Shown: positions 39,326-50,459, counted from the first letter of the stretch. The stretch: DNA of 64,000 nt from Branchiostoma floridae (GCF_000003815.2 NC_049984.1:9983087-10047086), one strand, 5' to 3'. Notes: a model not told the origin generated them from the sequence alone. Translations and numbers: made by a program.

Positions 39326-40606
39326 TATGAACCCATGACGAAGTAGCTAGTGTTTGAATTCCATGATCTTGTCGGGAACCAGTTGATCACTTTGAGGAAT
39401 GGTGAAGTCTCAACTGTAAATGTGAGCTTTTTGTGAATGTGAAGTTTTTCATACTTTTAACATTGGCGCCATTAATTGAGACTGATAACATTATTAGAGG
39501 GGAGTTTCAAGATGTGCACACATCATGATTCACAATGCTTTTTAATTTCATGACTGACCTTAACTTTGAGACAAAAAAAATTCCCTGACGTGACAGTGTG
39601 CAACCATGCACACATAAACACCTGGGACTTGCCCAGGTGGCCGTGACGTCGCCTGTCACACCACTCAAAATATACAATTTTACAGTTTGTCACGCACGGA
39701 AGTCACGCAACCAGGGATAAACATGAAAGATCTAGATTTAGAGCTTAGAACTTAGAATCGCAAAAACACCCTGAAGGTCAACATTATACCACGCACGACC
39801 AACGGAATGTCTCAGAGTGAGAAGTCTGAAACCTGTCCAACGAAAATATCGCAGCGTTGGGACTGTCCAAGAATGATGTAACAGTCGTTATAAATATTTG
39901 AAAAATATGTCGATTATGCCTACTACTACATACGAACTTCTCCACTTCTAGCTGGGCTGGTATTTTATTTAATGTCATTTACGGTTCTCATGACCAAACT
40001 GAGATCTTTTGCAAGTCTTGTCACATGGTGGCCCTGTCCCTTTGCCCTCCTTTAATACAACCATGGCCTCGGCACCATTCTGTCGTATATAGAGTTATAG
40101 ACCCATGATTTACTGCTGCAAGGTAGAAAGCATGGTCTATTCAGTATGGATGCTTTCAAAGACGCGTTTTACGATAGTGCCAATGATTACAAATGCTTAG
40201 TAACTATAACTTGATTTCAAGCCTGTAGTTTTGAGCGGGGAGGGGGGCGTGTGACAGAGTAAGCATTCTCCAGACAATATTACATCTAATTATATAACGG
40301 CCACTCTGTCCAAGGGGCATTGACCGCCACATACCATTGGATATCCGCCAAAAATGTATTTGTTCATTCATTGCTTGTGTGCCGTTAACCTAACAGTGGT
40401 CACCTCAACCAAGGAGGTTATTGCCTCAACGGACTGAATACAGCATTTTCATGACGTTACCATTACATAGAGTTAGCTATTTATCTCATTCTTTTAGCTC
40501 AAAAAAGTATTTCTCATGAAAAGCTTGATAATTACAAAATATGTGATAGTGATGAGTAAAACATTTGTCTCATTTTTTCGCCACCGAAGATTTTCAGTCT
40601 TCTTCT

Positions 40607-40727
40607 GGAGAATAAATGTGATAGCAACCCCTTTATCACATTTATTCTCCATAGAGAGACCTAAATTCTTCTTCTGGAGAATAAATGTGATAGCAACCCC
40701 TTTATCACATTTATTCTCCAGAAGAAG
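40607..40727. repeat. Tandem pair of fold-back hairpins
   Basis: Two copies of the same hairpin share the loop GCAACCCCTT. The first has a perfect 17-bp stem (40607-40623 with 40634-40650), the second a perfect 25-bp stem (40668-40692 with 40703-40727). Degenerate pieces of the stem (TTATCACAT, AATAAATGTGATA) recur at 40770-40860. Confidence 0.9.
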
Positions 40728-41454
40728 ATTGTAGTAACACTTACCTGGTGAACTAATGTGATATAAATACCTAAATCCTTTATCACATCTTTTTCAGTTA
40801 TCACGACATTTATTTTATATACTTTTCAGTGCTAAATAAATGTGATAAATAATCAGGTCTCATTACATGTATGTTCCCCAATTCCCCTTCAAGAATATGT
40901 GTAATCAAAATGATGTTTCCAGCACTTAACCAATGTAACTTTGTCTTCTAACAGAAGAAAATGTCCTCTGGAGAATTATATTGAGCAGTGTGCCAGAATG
41001 TGTGACATGTAGGACAGTTTTCTTTGAAAATCTACATTGGTTCAACATTTATCAACAGCACAGACACAAGCTTATTTTCGTGTCGCCACTGAACAATAAA
41101 AACACATCAAAGCAATACGCCATATAACTGCGCATGTGTTTCTGCTGTCCCCTATCGAGGTCATGACCTTGTGAACGATCCTCCCTTTATTTCAAGGGTC
41201 ATAAGAACCTTAATGGAAATGAGGAAAATATCGGACGATTCCGATGCTAGCATTCAGCCAATGTGATGCTGAATAGCGAGCTGCTTTTGTTTTACCATAG
41301 TCAATTAAGTTGACATATCTGGCCGCCATGGGGAAACATTGACTGTGACCAGAGACCGTGACCTCTATCCGTCAAGTGCGGCTCTTATCCCGCCGTGTGT
41401 AGAGCACTATCGATCATACACACGACCTGGGGCTCAACTGGCGCGAGTCGTAAG

Positions 41455-41564
41455 ACCAGTAGCAAGGGGGAGGGGACGTTGTGTCTGCATCACAATATGC
41501 TGTATGGCAACTTTAGCTTTAATTAGCTTTAACTTAATACCAGTAGCAAGGGGGAGGGGACGTT
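41455..41564. repeat. 26-bp direct repeats 84 bp apart
   Basis: ACCAGTAGCAAGGGGGAGGG followed by GACGTT occurs at 41455-41480 and 41539-41564 without a mismatch. The short segment between is non-coding. Confidence 0.8.
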
Positions 41565-43679
41565 TGAGGGGCTGTGTGAAAAAAGGACATATAAAAAAAA
41601 GCAAATTTGCTATTTGGACCATCCGAACATGCCGACGACACGTGTTTCTAGAGTGCTATATATGTGAAGGCCCTCGTTAGATTATGCGCAATACCTTCCC
41701 AAATGGATAAGCGCATGTGAATCGTTATGAAACCATGCGTGGATTATCAGTAAGGGCGTGTGGTGTGATATCGGTAGTCACATGTGCTACACCCTGTGGT
41801 GTGTCAGGGACGACTATCCTATACCATGCACAAAGTAGGTCCAGGGACATTTTGTATGCAAGTATATCCCAAGACATAATGGTGTCTTTGAGCTGTGACG
41901 TTTCGAGTATCTTGCAGCAGTCTAGAATAAGGACAAGATAAGGACGACCTTTAGGACCACAACACGCCCCCCCCCCCCCCGGCAAGTCTTATCTACGCTA
42001 TAAATCTGACCATGGATTTGCTGACATACCTCTTGCTACTTGCTTAAATGTTCACGCACACACACAAAATGGCGAAAACTCAAGTCTGACCAAGTCACTG
42101 TAACAGTTTAATTTCTTATGTAGCAGCACAATCGTAAGGACAGTCTACCGCAATATCGGATATAAATGATTTATCTTATAAGGCTGGTACTTATACTTGC
42201 TGTACATGGATAAGGGTGTTGTATAACAGTAAACACGAGTGGGTCGTGGAAGTCAACCTAAGTGCTGTACACGATAGAGGTTTTGTCTATTTGTCACAGT
42301 TCCACCGGTGGGCATGCACCTTAATATCAACATACATTGTATGTTGAATCTGTCTCAAATCAGTGCTATCTTCTGCACTTTCTATATAATATCTTTGATA
42401 CAAACCTCTTCTTTTTTTTAAACAATCGTATAAACATCATCGTAAAAATAACACACAACATGGCAGCTTGTGTTTTACACATCTTTTAACATTCTGCAAC
42501 ATGACCTTCTGTTGGGTTAACCTGCCCCGTTTGGCAACCTAGCACGCCACGCCTTCTCTCCCCCAGAATTGCACAATAATCATCACTTTTCGGAATGGCC
42601 TCTATTTAGGGACGTTCTCACACCAAGGTACCTGAAACCACGCACGTGAACACCGCACAATGAGGTAGCCTGACTTGTGCACAGGTGAAATAACGTCTTT
42701 TTGCGCTCATCAACAATGGTTATTGATGCAAATGAGGACCCGTCGGGTTCACACGCCATTGCATACTATCTCGACAGTGTTTCCCGATGTTGCATCATCA
42801 TCTGACCTTGTGTGTGCCCCTCCCCCAAAATACACGTCTATTCCTGCATCGTCCTTCAATATTGTCTCTCTCCAATACTTTTGACGGTGTCCACACCGAC
42901 ATATAATACACACCTCAGACATAGCTGCTGTCCTTTCAAAGGGACACTGCATTATTTATGTTATGTACACGTCCCTAATAAAGCATGTCCCAGTCATAAA
43001 CTTAACCATGGCACCACTTTCCAGTTCATTTTAACCAAACAGTTTCCGCTTCTTTCGACGTACAGGTTTACGGCTTGATCCGACAATACTGACTTTTTCA
43101 GTTCTACGAAGACTATGCCACCTTTGCTCGGTCGTCATTCTTGACCATGAAGAGCCTGTTTCTTCGTCCTTTGACAAATGGCGTCTCCGACAGCGCGACT
43201 CCAGTGTGCGTGTCTAGCATAGTAACGATTGGGTGGACTTGCCCGCTGGTAACCCCGTCCTCCATTTTTAAAACGACATTGTTCTGCAGCTGGTTTCAAA
43301 TGTCTGTTTACAACTAACCGCCGGCCGGGATAAAATATACAGACTACGGTCGGCCTCTAGTTTGTGCTCTTCCCCTATCGACGTTCGTAACAGTCGAAGA
43401 AAAACGTGAATCGTTTTAAACATCGAATCTGAACTGACAACAGAGGAATCTACGAGCATTTTTATGCAACAAAAGCACAACAATATTTCTGTGTTTTTTT
43501 TTTCAACAATGATTTTTAAATTGATTTCAAACAATAGCAGTACTCTTCACTGCCTCCATCTCCAAAGTGCCATAGTGCGAAAGCACAGTTCCGTATCCGG
43601 CCCATTACAAGCCACCTTCAATATTGTCACCATGCGGCCATTTTGAAACAGTCTGTACTTCATTTTCTCCTGCCTACAG
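41565..43679. other. 3' flank of the minus-strand PPP1R3 gene
   Basis: I see no further gene. A poly-C run lies near 41967-41980 and a GACGTG-rich 3' flank precedes 43680. Part of it is probably 3' UTR of the minus-strand gene, but no polyadenylation signal is assigned. Confidence 0.4.
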
Positions 43680-44618
43680 TCATACCAAATATGACCGGTA
43701 CCGATCTTGCAATAATGGCTCTTCCACAGGTTCCTTACAGTTGCATTCGAAGACATAGTTCTTCCCTTGATTGTTGTCCCAGAAGCTGTTCCCTGGGATC
43801 TCGTATCTGATAGCGAACTCAATCTTCGACCCCACGGGGAAGTCCCCCGGAGGAGAGGTTATCGTGAAGGAAAACTTATCGGTCGTGCCGTCGCACGATC
43901 CGTACACGTAAGATGCTTCTATCTCCTCACACGTCTTCCAACCGTCGAAACTGAAGCGGGCGTAAACCTTTTTGTGATAGTCTAAGTTCCGTACTCGTAC
44001 TGAACACAACACGGTCATACCTGCGACAACGGCGGTTTCCAAACACAGGGCTTGCTCCCAGACTCGTCCAAGAAAGTCCGGGTCGTTTCCAAGAGGGCGG
44101 AAGCAAGACCCCAAGAACCGGTGGCCAGGGAAAGCGTCGTCGTACGACGGCGTCCGCGGTCTCGAAGTGTTCAGTGCTGAAAGCACCTTCTTGGGAATCA
44201 CAGGCGGTTTGTCATAGTCCAGGATCAGCTTGACGTCCACTAGGTCCAGGCCAAGCGAATCAGCAAAGTGTACGCTCTTCTTCTGTCTTTCCCGAGAGTG
44301 CGACGATAGTAACTCGGGACTCCCCAAGGGAGTGTTCCCTTGTGACAGCGATCGTTGCACGGAGTCAAGTCTCAGGCCCGGGTTCTTGGTCTTCCAGCCT
44401 TTTTCGGGTATGCTGATCATGAGGGATCTCATGGAGCCTGGGTCAGCAAGGCTATGCCTGCCCAAGCGACGGGAGTCCTGCTTCGGTTCCCCGATGGACA
44501 GGTAGCTGAAGTTCCGCGGTAAACACAACGCCGGGTTTATTCCCTCGATCATCATAGGTTCCCCCTGGCGTTGCTGTTTTGATGTTGAGTGCGGAATATC
44601 AGCTCCAAACGGTTGCAT
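43680..44618 (-). CDS. PPP1R3: Glycogen-targeting regulatory subunit of protein phosphatase 1 (PPP1R3 type)
   Basis: These proteins tether PP1 to glycogen particles, favouring dephosphorylation of glycogen synthase and phosphorylase. The 312-codon frame is a single exon. The RVxF-type PP1 docking motif is KSVHF at residues 114-118, followed by the family's ADSLGLDL. A CBM21 carbohydrate-binding domain fills about 185-293, with NLDYHKKV, FDGW (225-228), YGSCDGTTDKFSF (239-251) and the signature FWDNNQGKNY (279-288). The N-terminal 110 residues are Ser- and basic-rich and unlike the neighbour copy. Layout fits the short PPP1R3B/C/G group. It faces LYRM4 tail to tail, as PPP1R3G does in human, so PPP1R3G orthology is possible. 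The start is the first ATG; upstream exons are not excluded. Confidence 0.95.
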   Translation of the reverse strand: MQPFGADIPHSTSKQQRQGEPMMIEGINPALCLPRNFSYLSIGEPKQDSRRLGRHSLADPGSMRSLMISIPEKGWKTKNPGLRLDSVQRSLSQGNTPLGSPELLSSHSRERQKKSVHFADSLGLDLVDVKLILDYDKPPVIPKKVLSALNTSRPRTPSYDDAFPGHRFLGSCFRPLGNDPDFLGRVWEQALCLETAVVAGMTVLCSVRVRNLDYHKKVYARFSFDGWKTCEEIEASYVYGSCDGTTDKFSFTITSPPGDFPVGSKIEFAIRYEIPGNSFWDNNQGKNYVFECNCKEPVEEPLLQDRYRSYLV

Positions 44619-46238
44619 GGACCTTCAGTGCGCCGTTGTTGTGTTGTCGGGTACATAAATCACAGGGGCCCGCCGGGTATGACTTGTGTTGACCGGTAAA
44701 CCGGTACCGCCCCCGTGTTAGTCCCGTTCGCCTAGGCCGGTAGATGGTAAAGGCAAGCAGCACTGGCTCGAGTTGCGCCGTGAAGGTATTACCCAGAAAA
44801 CCAGCTCGACCGCAGACAGTGTCTGCCAATCCGCTGGTCTGAAAGTGACGCAACCAAGCAACGGGGAGCAACCGTTAATCTCCGGACAGGAGGTTGGGAT
44901 AGAATTGTTCGTCGACTGATGTCCCCACCAATTTTTCCTCCAGCTACATTTTTGTACTGTTCCTCAGCCAAAAGAATGTCACCTCACCGCTCTAGGGGCC
45001 TAGTTACGCGTATCTCTGGCCACTGAATTGGTATATCGCTAAAAAAACAGCATTACTGACTGGTCCCTATGTGATATTCAATACTGGCCTACGTGACGCC
45101 TCGCACGTACAGGGCAACTACGCCACCTAGCGTACTCGGGCATTGAACTTGTCCAAAGCACAGTGTATAAATCACTTCCGGGTTCTCAGGTTTTACCATG
45201 ATCCACTTCAAGACACTGGATTTATTTCTGTCATAAATGTTTCGCATTCAATAAATTGATCATTTTCGCCGAATTAAATTTGAGTGTAAGTGCCCTGAGT
45301 CAGGGCAGTCCTGAGTGACAAAAATGAAATGATTACATAAGAGTGCGGTCACCCTGTTCTCTTGTTGCCATGGATACAACTTACAACTACGCCATTCAAC
45401 TGTTCCTGGTAAACCCATGGTTTTCATCTTGGTTTGCTGTTGACGGTTTACTAAAGTGTTTATCTATCTTAGATAACAACTTCCTTCGCAGAAAATGTTG
45501 ATAGATCTGGATAGCGCCCGTTTGTATGATTATGGGTGTAAATATAAGATAATATACGTTTATTTCAAATTCTTGCCCGAGGGCTAATTGCAAGTGACAA
45601 AAAATGACAGACAAATAATGGTAAACACTAAAACAGTTAAGTAAGCGACTAGATCTAGTCTGACTGAAAGATGTAACATATTGGGTTTGACTTCTTTTTC
45701 TGAGACAGTGGAAGACGAAAGATCCCACTTTTATACACACTTGTATACGTGGGGCTGTACCACGTACAACACGGACACCAGTCAAAAGTTGGGAAGAAAT
45801 ATGCCCAGTAAATTACGTAATAAACCGCGTGGTCGACTCACCCACAAATAAAGCAGGGAAATAATCGATACTACTTCTTTTAAAGCAACGTTGCGATCGT
45901 TTAAAATAGATGCATAGATAATTTACAAAGACACATTGGCAAATAAGACAATATTATTTCTATAAAACAACAGCTTCTGTTGTATCGTAGAAAAAACTCA
46001 AAAGCTCAGCAATCCACCCCTTTCTGGCCCTTGGGGTTCAACGTCGTTCGCCATGGGGTCACTGTCAAAATTGGGGCAAAATTGCTGTCGGAAGCATGTT
46101 TGAGGGGTGAAATTTTCAGGACATACTTACCTTACTTTGTACTACAAGGAAATCCATACAAAATGACAAATTAAATAGATGTCAAAAATAAAAATTTCAG
46201 CCTTTCACAATACGCCGAACTCCAGACAGCCTGCAGTA
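44619..46238. other. 5' flank of the minus-strand PPP1R3 gene
   Basis: This contains the presumed promoter and 5' UTR of the minus-strand gene, but no clear minus-strand TATA was placed near the start. A LINE-like 3' tail lies at 45551-45598. Otherwise I see nothing distinctive. Confidence 0.4.
45551..45598 (-). mobile_element. LINE-like 3' tail
   Basis: On the minus strand, GTCACTTGCAATTAGCCC and a terminal AATAAACGT resemble the segment at 53980-54021 (CACTTACAATTAGCCC then GCAATAAAGTT). The two look like 3' ends of one retrotransposon family. Confidence 0.45.
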
Positions 46239-46405
46239 NNNNNNNNNNNNNNNNNNNNNNNNNNNNNNNNNNNNNNNNNNNNNNNNNNNNNNNNNNNNNN
46301 NNNNNNNNNNNNNNNNNNNNNNNNNNNNNNNNNNNNNNNNNNNNNNNNNNNNNNNNNNNNNNNNNNNNNNNNNNNNNNNNNNNNNNNNNNNNNNNNNNNN
46401 NNNNN
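46239..46405. other. Assembly gap (167 N)
   Basis: A run of unknown bases. Open frames crossing it are artefacts. It lies between the two PPP1R3 genes, so sequence of the intergenic region is incomplete. Confidence 0.99.
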
Positions 46406-48422
46406 CCACTGGGAGACGATCAATGCTATTTCTGTTCAATCAGCATGGCGGTGGTTTGAATATAGATGATTTATCTGTTGGAGCGAAGTATAAAACTGAA
46501 GCTGAGCACTCCACACCACTTTCCTAAGTTGGTGCAGTCAAAGTAGCATATTTTGGAAAATTGCTCACTTTGCAATTGGCTCTTTGGGTTGACTTCGTTT
46601 TGCGCATGACCGGTGAACGTCCTGTAGGCTTTTTGGATGCCGGAGACGTTCGTCAGCTGAGCTTTGAGATTGAGGTCAACGACCTTGAGCTCACGTGGAC
46701 GACGTGGTTTGTCATGTTACGGTCAAGATCAGGCTTAAATTACACAGGTGTAAATACGTTCAGAAGTTGTTGTTATAGCTGATCATTATAAACTATGCGC
46801 GTATCGTGTATATTCATTTTCAGAATTTTCTCATATTTCCCCCTTAAGATATGAAACAGAAACAGAAATCATTTAATAGTAACGTTTGTCACATGGTATC
46901 TTTCTGCCTGGGCACCAAACCACTACGCAAAGTTATTGTTACCATTCACGTCTAGACAAGGAACGGTTTTTCGAATGAAAAATGAAAGTTCCCCGTCCTC
47001 AATGTTCCCCTGGTGGAATGAGTAAGATGAATTCGTACAATTCCACCAGGTGCCATTATACCGCCACCTCAAAAAACTGTCTTCAACACGTAATATCTGA
47101 ATTGTATTACATTTAGGATATTTAACATTCGGTGTTCAAGACAATCTTGGGAAGACCTTAAGCTTTTATACTAACTTTTTTTTTTTTGAGGTTGCGGTAT
47201 TATGGCACCTGGTGGAACTATGATAGTCGATGTTATCTAGCTCCGGTTATGAAAGTCCCTCGTAAAGACGCTAAATGGAAGTTCCGTGTTTGAAACAGCT
47301 GTAATATTGCAGCGGAAGACAGCAGTGAGCGGGTGTTCGCAGTGTGACGAGTTGTAGAAAACCGCTAGTATTTCACGGTTTACAGTACTAGTATTCCTGT
47401 GGTCTGTGAAATATTTTCTACATTCAACATGTCCATCAACAGTTACCGTTATCATGGCATCGTAGCGGGCCAGAGGAACACTTTTGTCGCAAGGTGTCGC
47501 TCAATAACGTTACTAGTACAGCAAACTCTTACCCACTCGCCAGGAAGTATGTAACTAAACAAACTACTCCGTGATTTTGAAAAAGAAAATCTACTGGTAT
47601 GGACTTGACATTTGGTCTCTGTCAAGCACAACTCTTCTTTTGCTAATACTGGGCGGCTATATTCAGATTCCTATGATCTCAGCATCTTTTCAGAGACGCT
47701 ATGTGAACACGGTTTTTGAAAGGTAGTTTTTTTATAAGTCAGGTTATAGGTGACAACACACCAGTTATGTGTGTTGCCATGTAGTATTGTTTATTTTGTA
47801 TATGTTATGTTTTTATATGGGCCAGATGCCTGAAGTTCATCTGAAGAAACGAATTAACGAAACTATTCGACTTGCACAGTGTAGTACACACTACCGTCGC
47901 TAGGAGAGCCCAGTGTTGCTGACACCAGCTGGAGGACTGACGTCAGGGGACAAACTCCATGGGATTGCCCGGCCTACTTTCGTGGACAAGCAAAATAGTT
48001 ACGTGTTGGGCGTTCCAGACGCGGGCAGATGTCACTGGCAAGACGCCCATATTAATGAAGTAAACGTAGAGGACAGACAAGGGCAAGTGATAACCACAAA
48101 ACAACAAAGGATTGAATACAAACACTTATCATGTGGATCTTCTATCTTCAACATTACAACATCACAAAGAAAGAAGCGAGAAGATGACCCATGAATTAGA
48201 TTACTTTTCTCATATAAGTATCCGTATCTTGTAAATACATTTGCATTCGTATACTTGTACATGTGTTTGCATGTGTTTAACCACTGCATGTAAACCATAA
48301 GTTCAGTAATGTATGTTACTAAAGGTTATCAATATTAGTCATTTATACCAATCATCATGTGACAACGACAATTAAGGTAACACCAAAACTTGACATAGCC
48401 GAAACTTCTTTTCGTTACGAGT
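46406..48422. other. Intergenic region between the PPP1R3 genes
   Basis: A MITE lies at 47041-47217. The rest shows short open frames, the longest starting at 47913 (93 codons), with no family I recognise. Confidence 0.4.
47041..47217. mobile_element. MITE with TTCCACCAGGTGCCAT ends
   Basis: Inverted ends of about 35 bases (47041-47076 and 47183-47217) match apart from a few positions. The centre contains GGTGTTCAAGACAATCTT, nearly repeated at about 17778-17795, so relatives exist elsewhere in the window. No target duplication found. Confidence 0.75.
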
Positions 48423-48481
48423 TTCTAGAAATTTCTAGACATTTCTAGCAATTTTCTTGGTAGATCTAGAACTTTCTAGAA
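48423..48481. promoter_or_regulatory. Cluster of heat-shock-element motifs
   Basis: TTCTAGAAATTTCTAGAC at 48423-48440 is TTCnnGAAnnTTCnnGAC, a perfect three-unit HSE with a partial fourth. GAACTTTCTAGAA at 48469-48481 is a second perfect three-unit HSE. A further TTTCTAGC lies between. It is 1.1 kb upstream of the plus-strand PPP1R3 gene. Function is inferred from motif only; some TTCTAGAA repetition could be simple-sequence drift. Confidence 0.5.
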
Positions 48482-49275
48482 TGAAAAATATTACATATAT
48501 ATCGGTTGCGAGTTTTCTCATCCCAATTGAGAATCAAAATTGTTATAGACCAAAAAAGGACGGCTGAGACAGGAAATAGCTTTTCCTCAATAAGAATAGT
48601 ACTAAAGCATTGCGCGCTGTATTTTATTCCTAAGATTTACTGTTTATGGCCCGATGCCAAAATCCGAGTAGTTTTGCCAGCACCGAATTAGACAAGAGGC
48701 CATGGTCTGTGGTATACTTTACTTCTGCACTGCTATTTTGAAATGACACAACGATTGTTTCCGCGTGATTTATGTACCAAACCAGTTCCGACGAACACAT
48801 AAATTTCCCAGCTAATTGTTCGCTCTTGGCGTCCTACGGTGATTGTATACCACCATGAGTGAAACATGACCTCCCGTCGTTTGTTTTATAGGTCAAGGTC
48901 AACTTAAGAACCATTGTACTTTGTAGTGACACCCAAAGGATACCAGCTCTATTTCTTTGTTTACCTGGGCACAGGTTGGCCCTCCGCCTTGAAGAACGGA
49001 CGCGATGGTATGTACGAGTGTTTTGTGTTTGCGTTGGTAATATAATCACTTTACATACAGTGTTCCATGCTACATTGTCTCACAGTTAAAACCTACATGT
49101 CAGACAGACATGCAGGACCGCAGTACTACTACTAGTAACGTTACTACAGTCACATCCTAAATGAAAGTGAATGGAATTTTTTTTCTGGAACATTCCGTCA
49201 GTTGATACGTGCGGTTCGTGTCGGATCGCGGCGCTACTTACCTGTTCAATCCAGCCGGGAAACACCGCACGCTGC

Positions 49276-49350
49276 TGACGTCATTGGGGGTTACATGGGT
49301 ACAGACGTCACTCGGCCAATAGGAGGACGCCGTGCCGTGATAATATAAAA
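49276..49350 (+). promoter_or_regulatory. Core promoter of the plus-strand PPP1R3 gene
   Basis: In order: a full palindromic cAMP response element TGACGTCA (49276-49283) overlapping an inverted CCAAT (ATTGG, 49283-49287); a second seven-base match GACGTCA (49304-49310); CCAAT (49316-49320); and TATAAAA (49344-49350). Transcription would start near 49375. The arrangement suggests cAMP/CREB control, which fits hormonal regulation of glycogen-targeting subunits in vertebrates. Confidence 0.75.
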
Positions 49351-49398
49351 GGTCGGGCAGTGGGTTATTTATACACAGAGCAGAGCTGTGAGAGCAAC

Positions 49399-49500
49399 AT
49401 GGCGACGTGCAGGCAGGTGATATTGGCCAGCTCTGAAACTTGGCGATATCGACAGCTTGTTTCAGTTGTGGACAGAGAATTCCAGAAGCAGTTAAGGTAG
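49399..49500 (+). promoter_or_regulatory. Upstream open reading frame in the PPP1R3 leader
   Basis: The first ATG after the presumed start site opens a 33-codon frame ending in TAG, out of frame with the main ATG at 49581 and closing 80 bases before it. It could damp translation. Alternatively the leader is spliced from CAG|GTGATA (49415) or AAG|GTAGGG (49497), removing part of it. Confidence 0.45.
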
Positions 49501-49580
49501 GGCTTGGTGCCTTTCTTAACCCGAATTTTGAGTTGTGACTGTGAAACTTACTGGAAATCTGACCTGGGTTTTCAAGAACT

Positions 49581-50459
49581 ATGTCAGCTGATAACTGCGG
49601 GATTGACGAGGACCAATGTACACCAAAGCCATGTAAGGCCGGCCAGAACCCGGCGGAGACTAACCACGAGCGAAACGATATTAACTCATTTGACGACATA
49701 GATCCAAAGAAGGCCGAGGAAACGGCCAGGAAATTATTCGGTCACAGCACTAAATATCTTCTGCCCGAGCATGCCGAGCGAGGGAAGACACATCAGCGGT
49801 CGAAATCATTGAAGGAAGTCGGGGAAAAGCCACCGCCCTCCCCCACTAGGCGAAAATCAGTACGCTTCGCGGACGCCCTTGGATTGGAACTCACGGACGT
49901 CAAGGTCATTACTAATGCGGAGCGAGAGCTGCCGCCGGAAATACCGGCGCAAGTGCTGCAGTCTCTCCGCCGGAGTCACGAAGAGCTGACGGAGGCTACG
50001 AAACAATTTATCGAGAAGCACAGATACCTGACACCCCTGTTTAATCAGCCTGGGTCCGCTCGGGAGTTTTTAGGAAAGGTGTTCACACAGGCAGTGTGTT
50101 TGGAAAGCGCCGTGGTGTCCGATATGACCATCTTAGGTACGATACGCGTGAGAAATCTGCATTTCGAGAAGAAGGTGGGTGTACGATGGACGTACAACGA
50201 CTGGAAACTGTGCTTTGACGCGCCCACAGAATACGTACATGGGTCTTCTGACGGCACTACCGACAAGTTTTCCTTCACAATCACCGCACCAAACAACATG
50301 GAAGTCGGCGGGAAAGTGGAACTGTGTGTGCGCTTCGAAATCCCCGGAAACACATTCTGGGACAACAACCAAGGTCACAACTACGTGTTCGAGTGTTTCA
50401 GTCAGGGATATAGTACCTTGTCGACGTCACCCGACGATTCTTTGTGGCGTTTTACCTGA
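49581..50459 (+). CDS. PPP1R3: Glycogen-targeting regulatory subunit of protein phosphatase 1 (PPP1R3 type), second copy
   Basis: A paralogue of the gene at 43680-44618 with the same role, directing PP1 to glycogen. The single-exon frame has 292 codons. The PP1 docking motif is KSVRF (residues 92-96) followed by ADALGLEL; the CBM21 domain spans about 168-273, with VRNLHFEKKV, GSSDGTTDKFSFTIT (221-235) and FWDNNQGHNYVFEC (259-272). A possible phosphorylation-prone RSKSLKE lies at 73-79. Outside RVxF and CBM21 the two copies differ strongly, so the duplication is old or the tails evolve quickly. The genes are divergent, their start codons about 5 kb apart. A strong CRE/CCAAT/TATA promoter lies 230-305 bases upstream of the ATG. 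The subfamily (B, C or G) cannot be settled by eye. Confidence 0.95.
   Translation: MSADNCGIDEDQCTPKPCKAGQNPAETNHERNDINSFDDIDPKKAEETARKLFGHSTKYLLPEHAERGKTHQRSKSLKEVGEKPPPSPTRRKSVRFADALGLELTDVKVITNAERELPPEIPAQVLQSLRRSHEELTEATKQFIEKHRYLTPLFNQPGSAREFLGKVFTQAVCLESAVVSDMTILGTIRVRNLHFEKKVGVRWTYNDWKLCFDAPTEYVHGSSDGTTDKFSFTITAPNNMEVGGKVELCVRFEIPGNTFWDNNQGHNYVFECFSQGYSTLSTSPDDSLWRFT

Larger units (their letters stand above)
28286..40560. other. Gene-poor, repeat-rich stretch
   Basis: No exon was recognised. It holds a tandem duplication near 29,060-29,210, a MITE with a (CA)n core near 31,500-31,830, a TTA-flanked MITE at 35444, a CTCCAAGCAGA element at 36961, (GGAT)n at 37256 and simple repeats at 39241. 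Remaining segments show short open frames without recognisable content. Confidence 0.4.

Noticed and set aside
44619-45400. A core promoter for the minus-strand PPP1R3 gene
   Set aside because: I could not place a minus-strand TATA or CRE at suitable distance, so no site is called.
46179-46469. Open frames crossing 46239-46405
   Set aside because: They are open only because the region is unknown bases.
47913-48194. 93-codon plus-strand frame between the PPP1R3 genes
   Set aside because: No family similarity that I recognise; likely chance.
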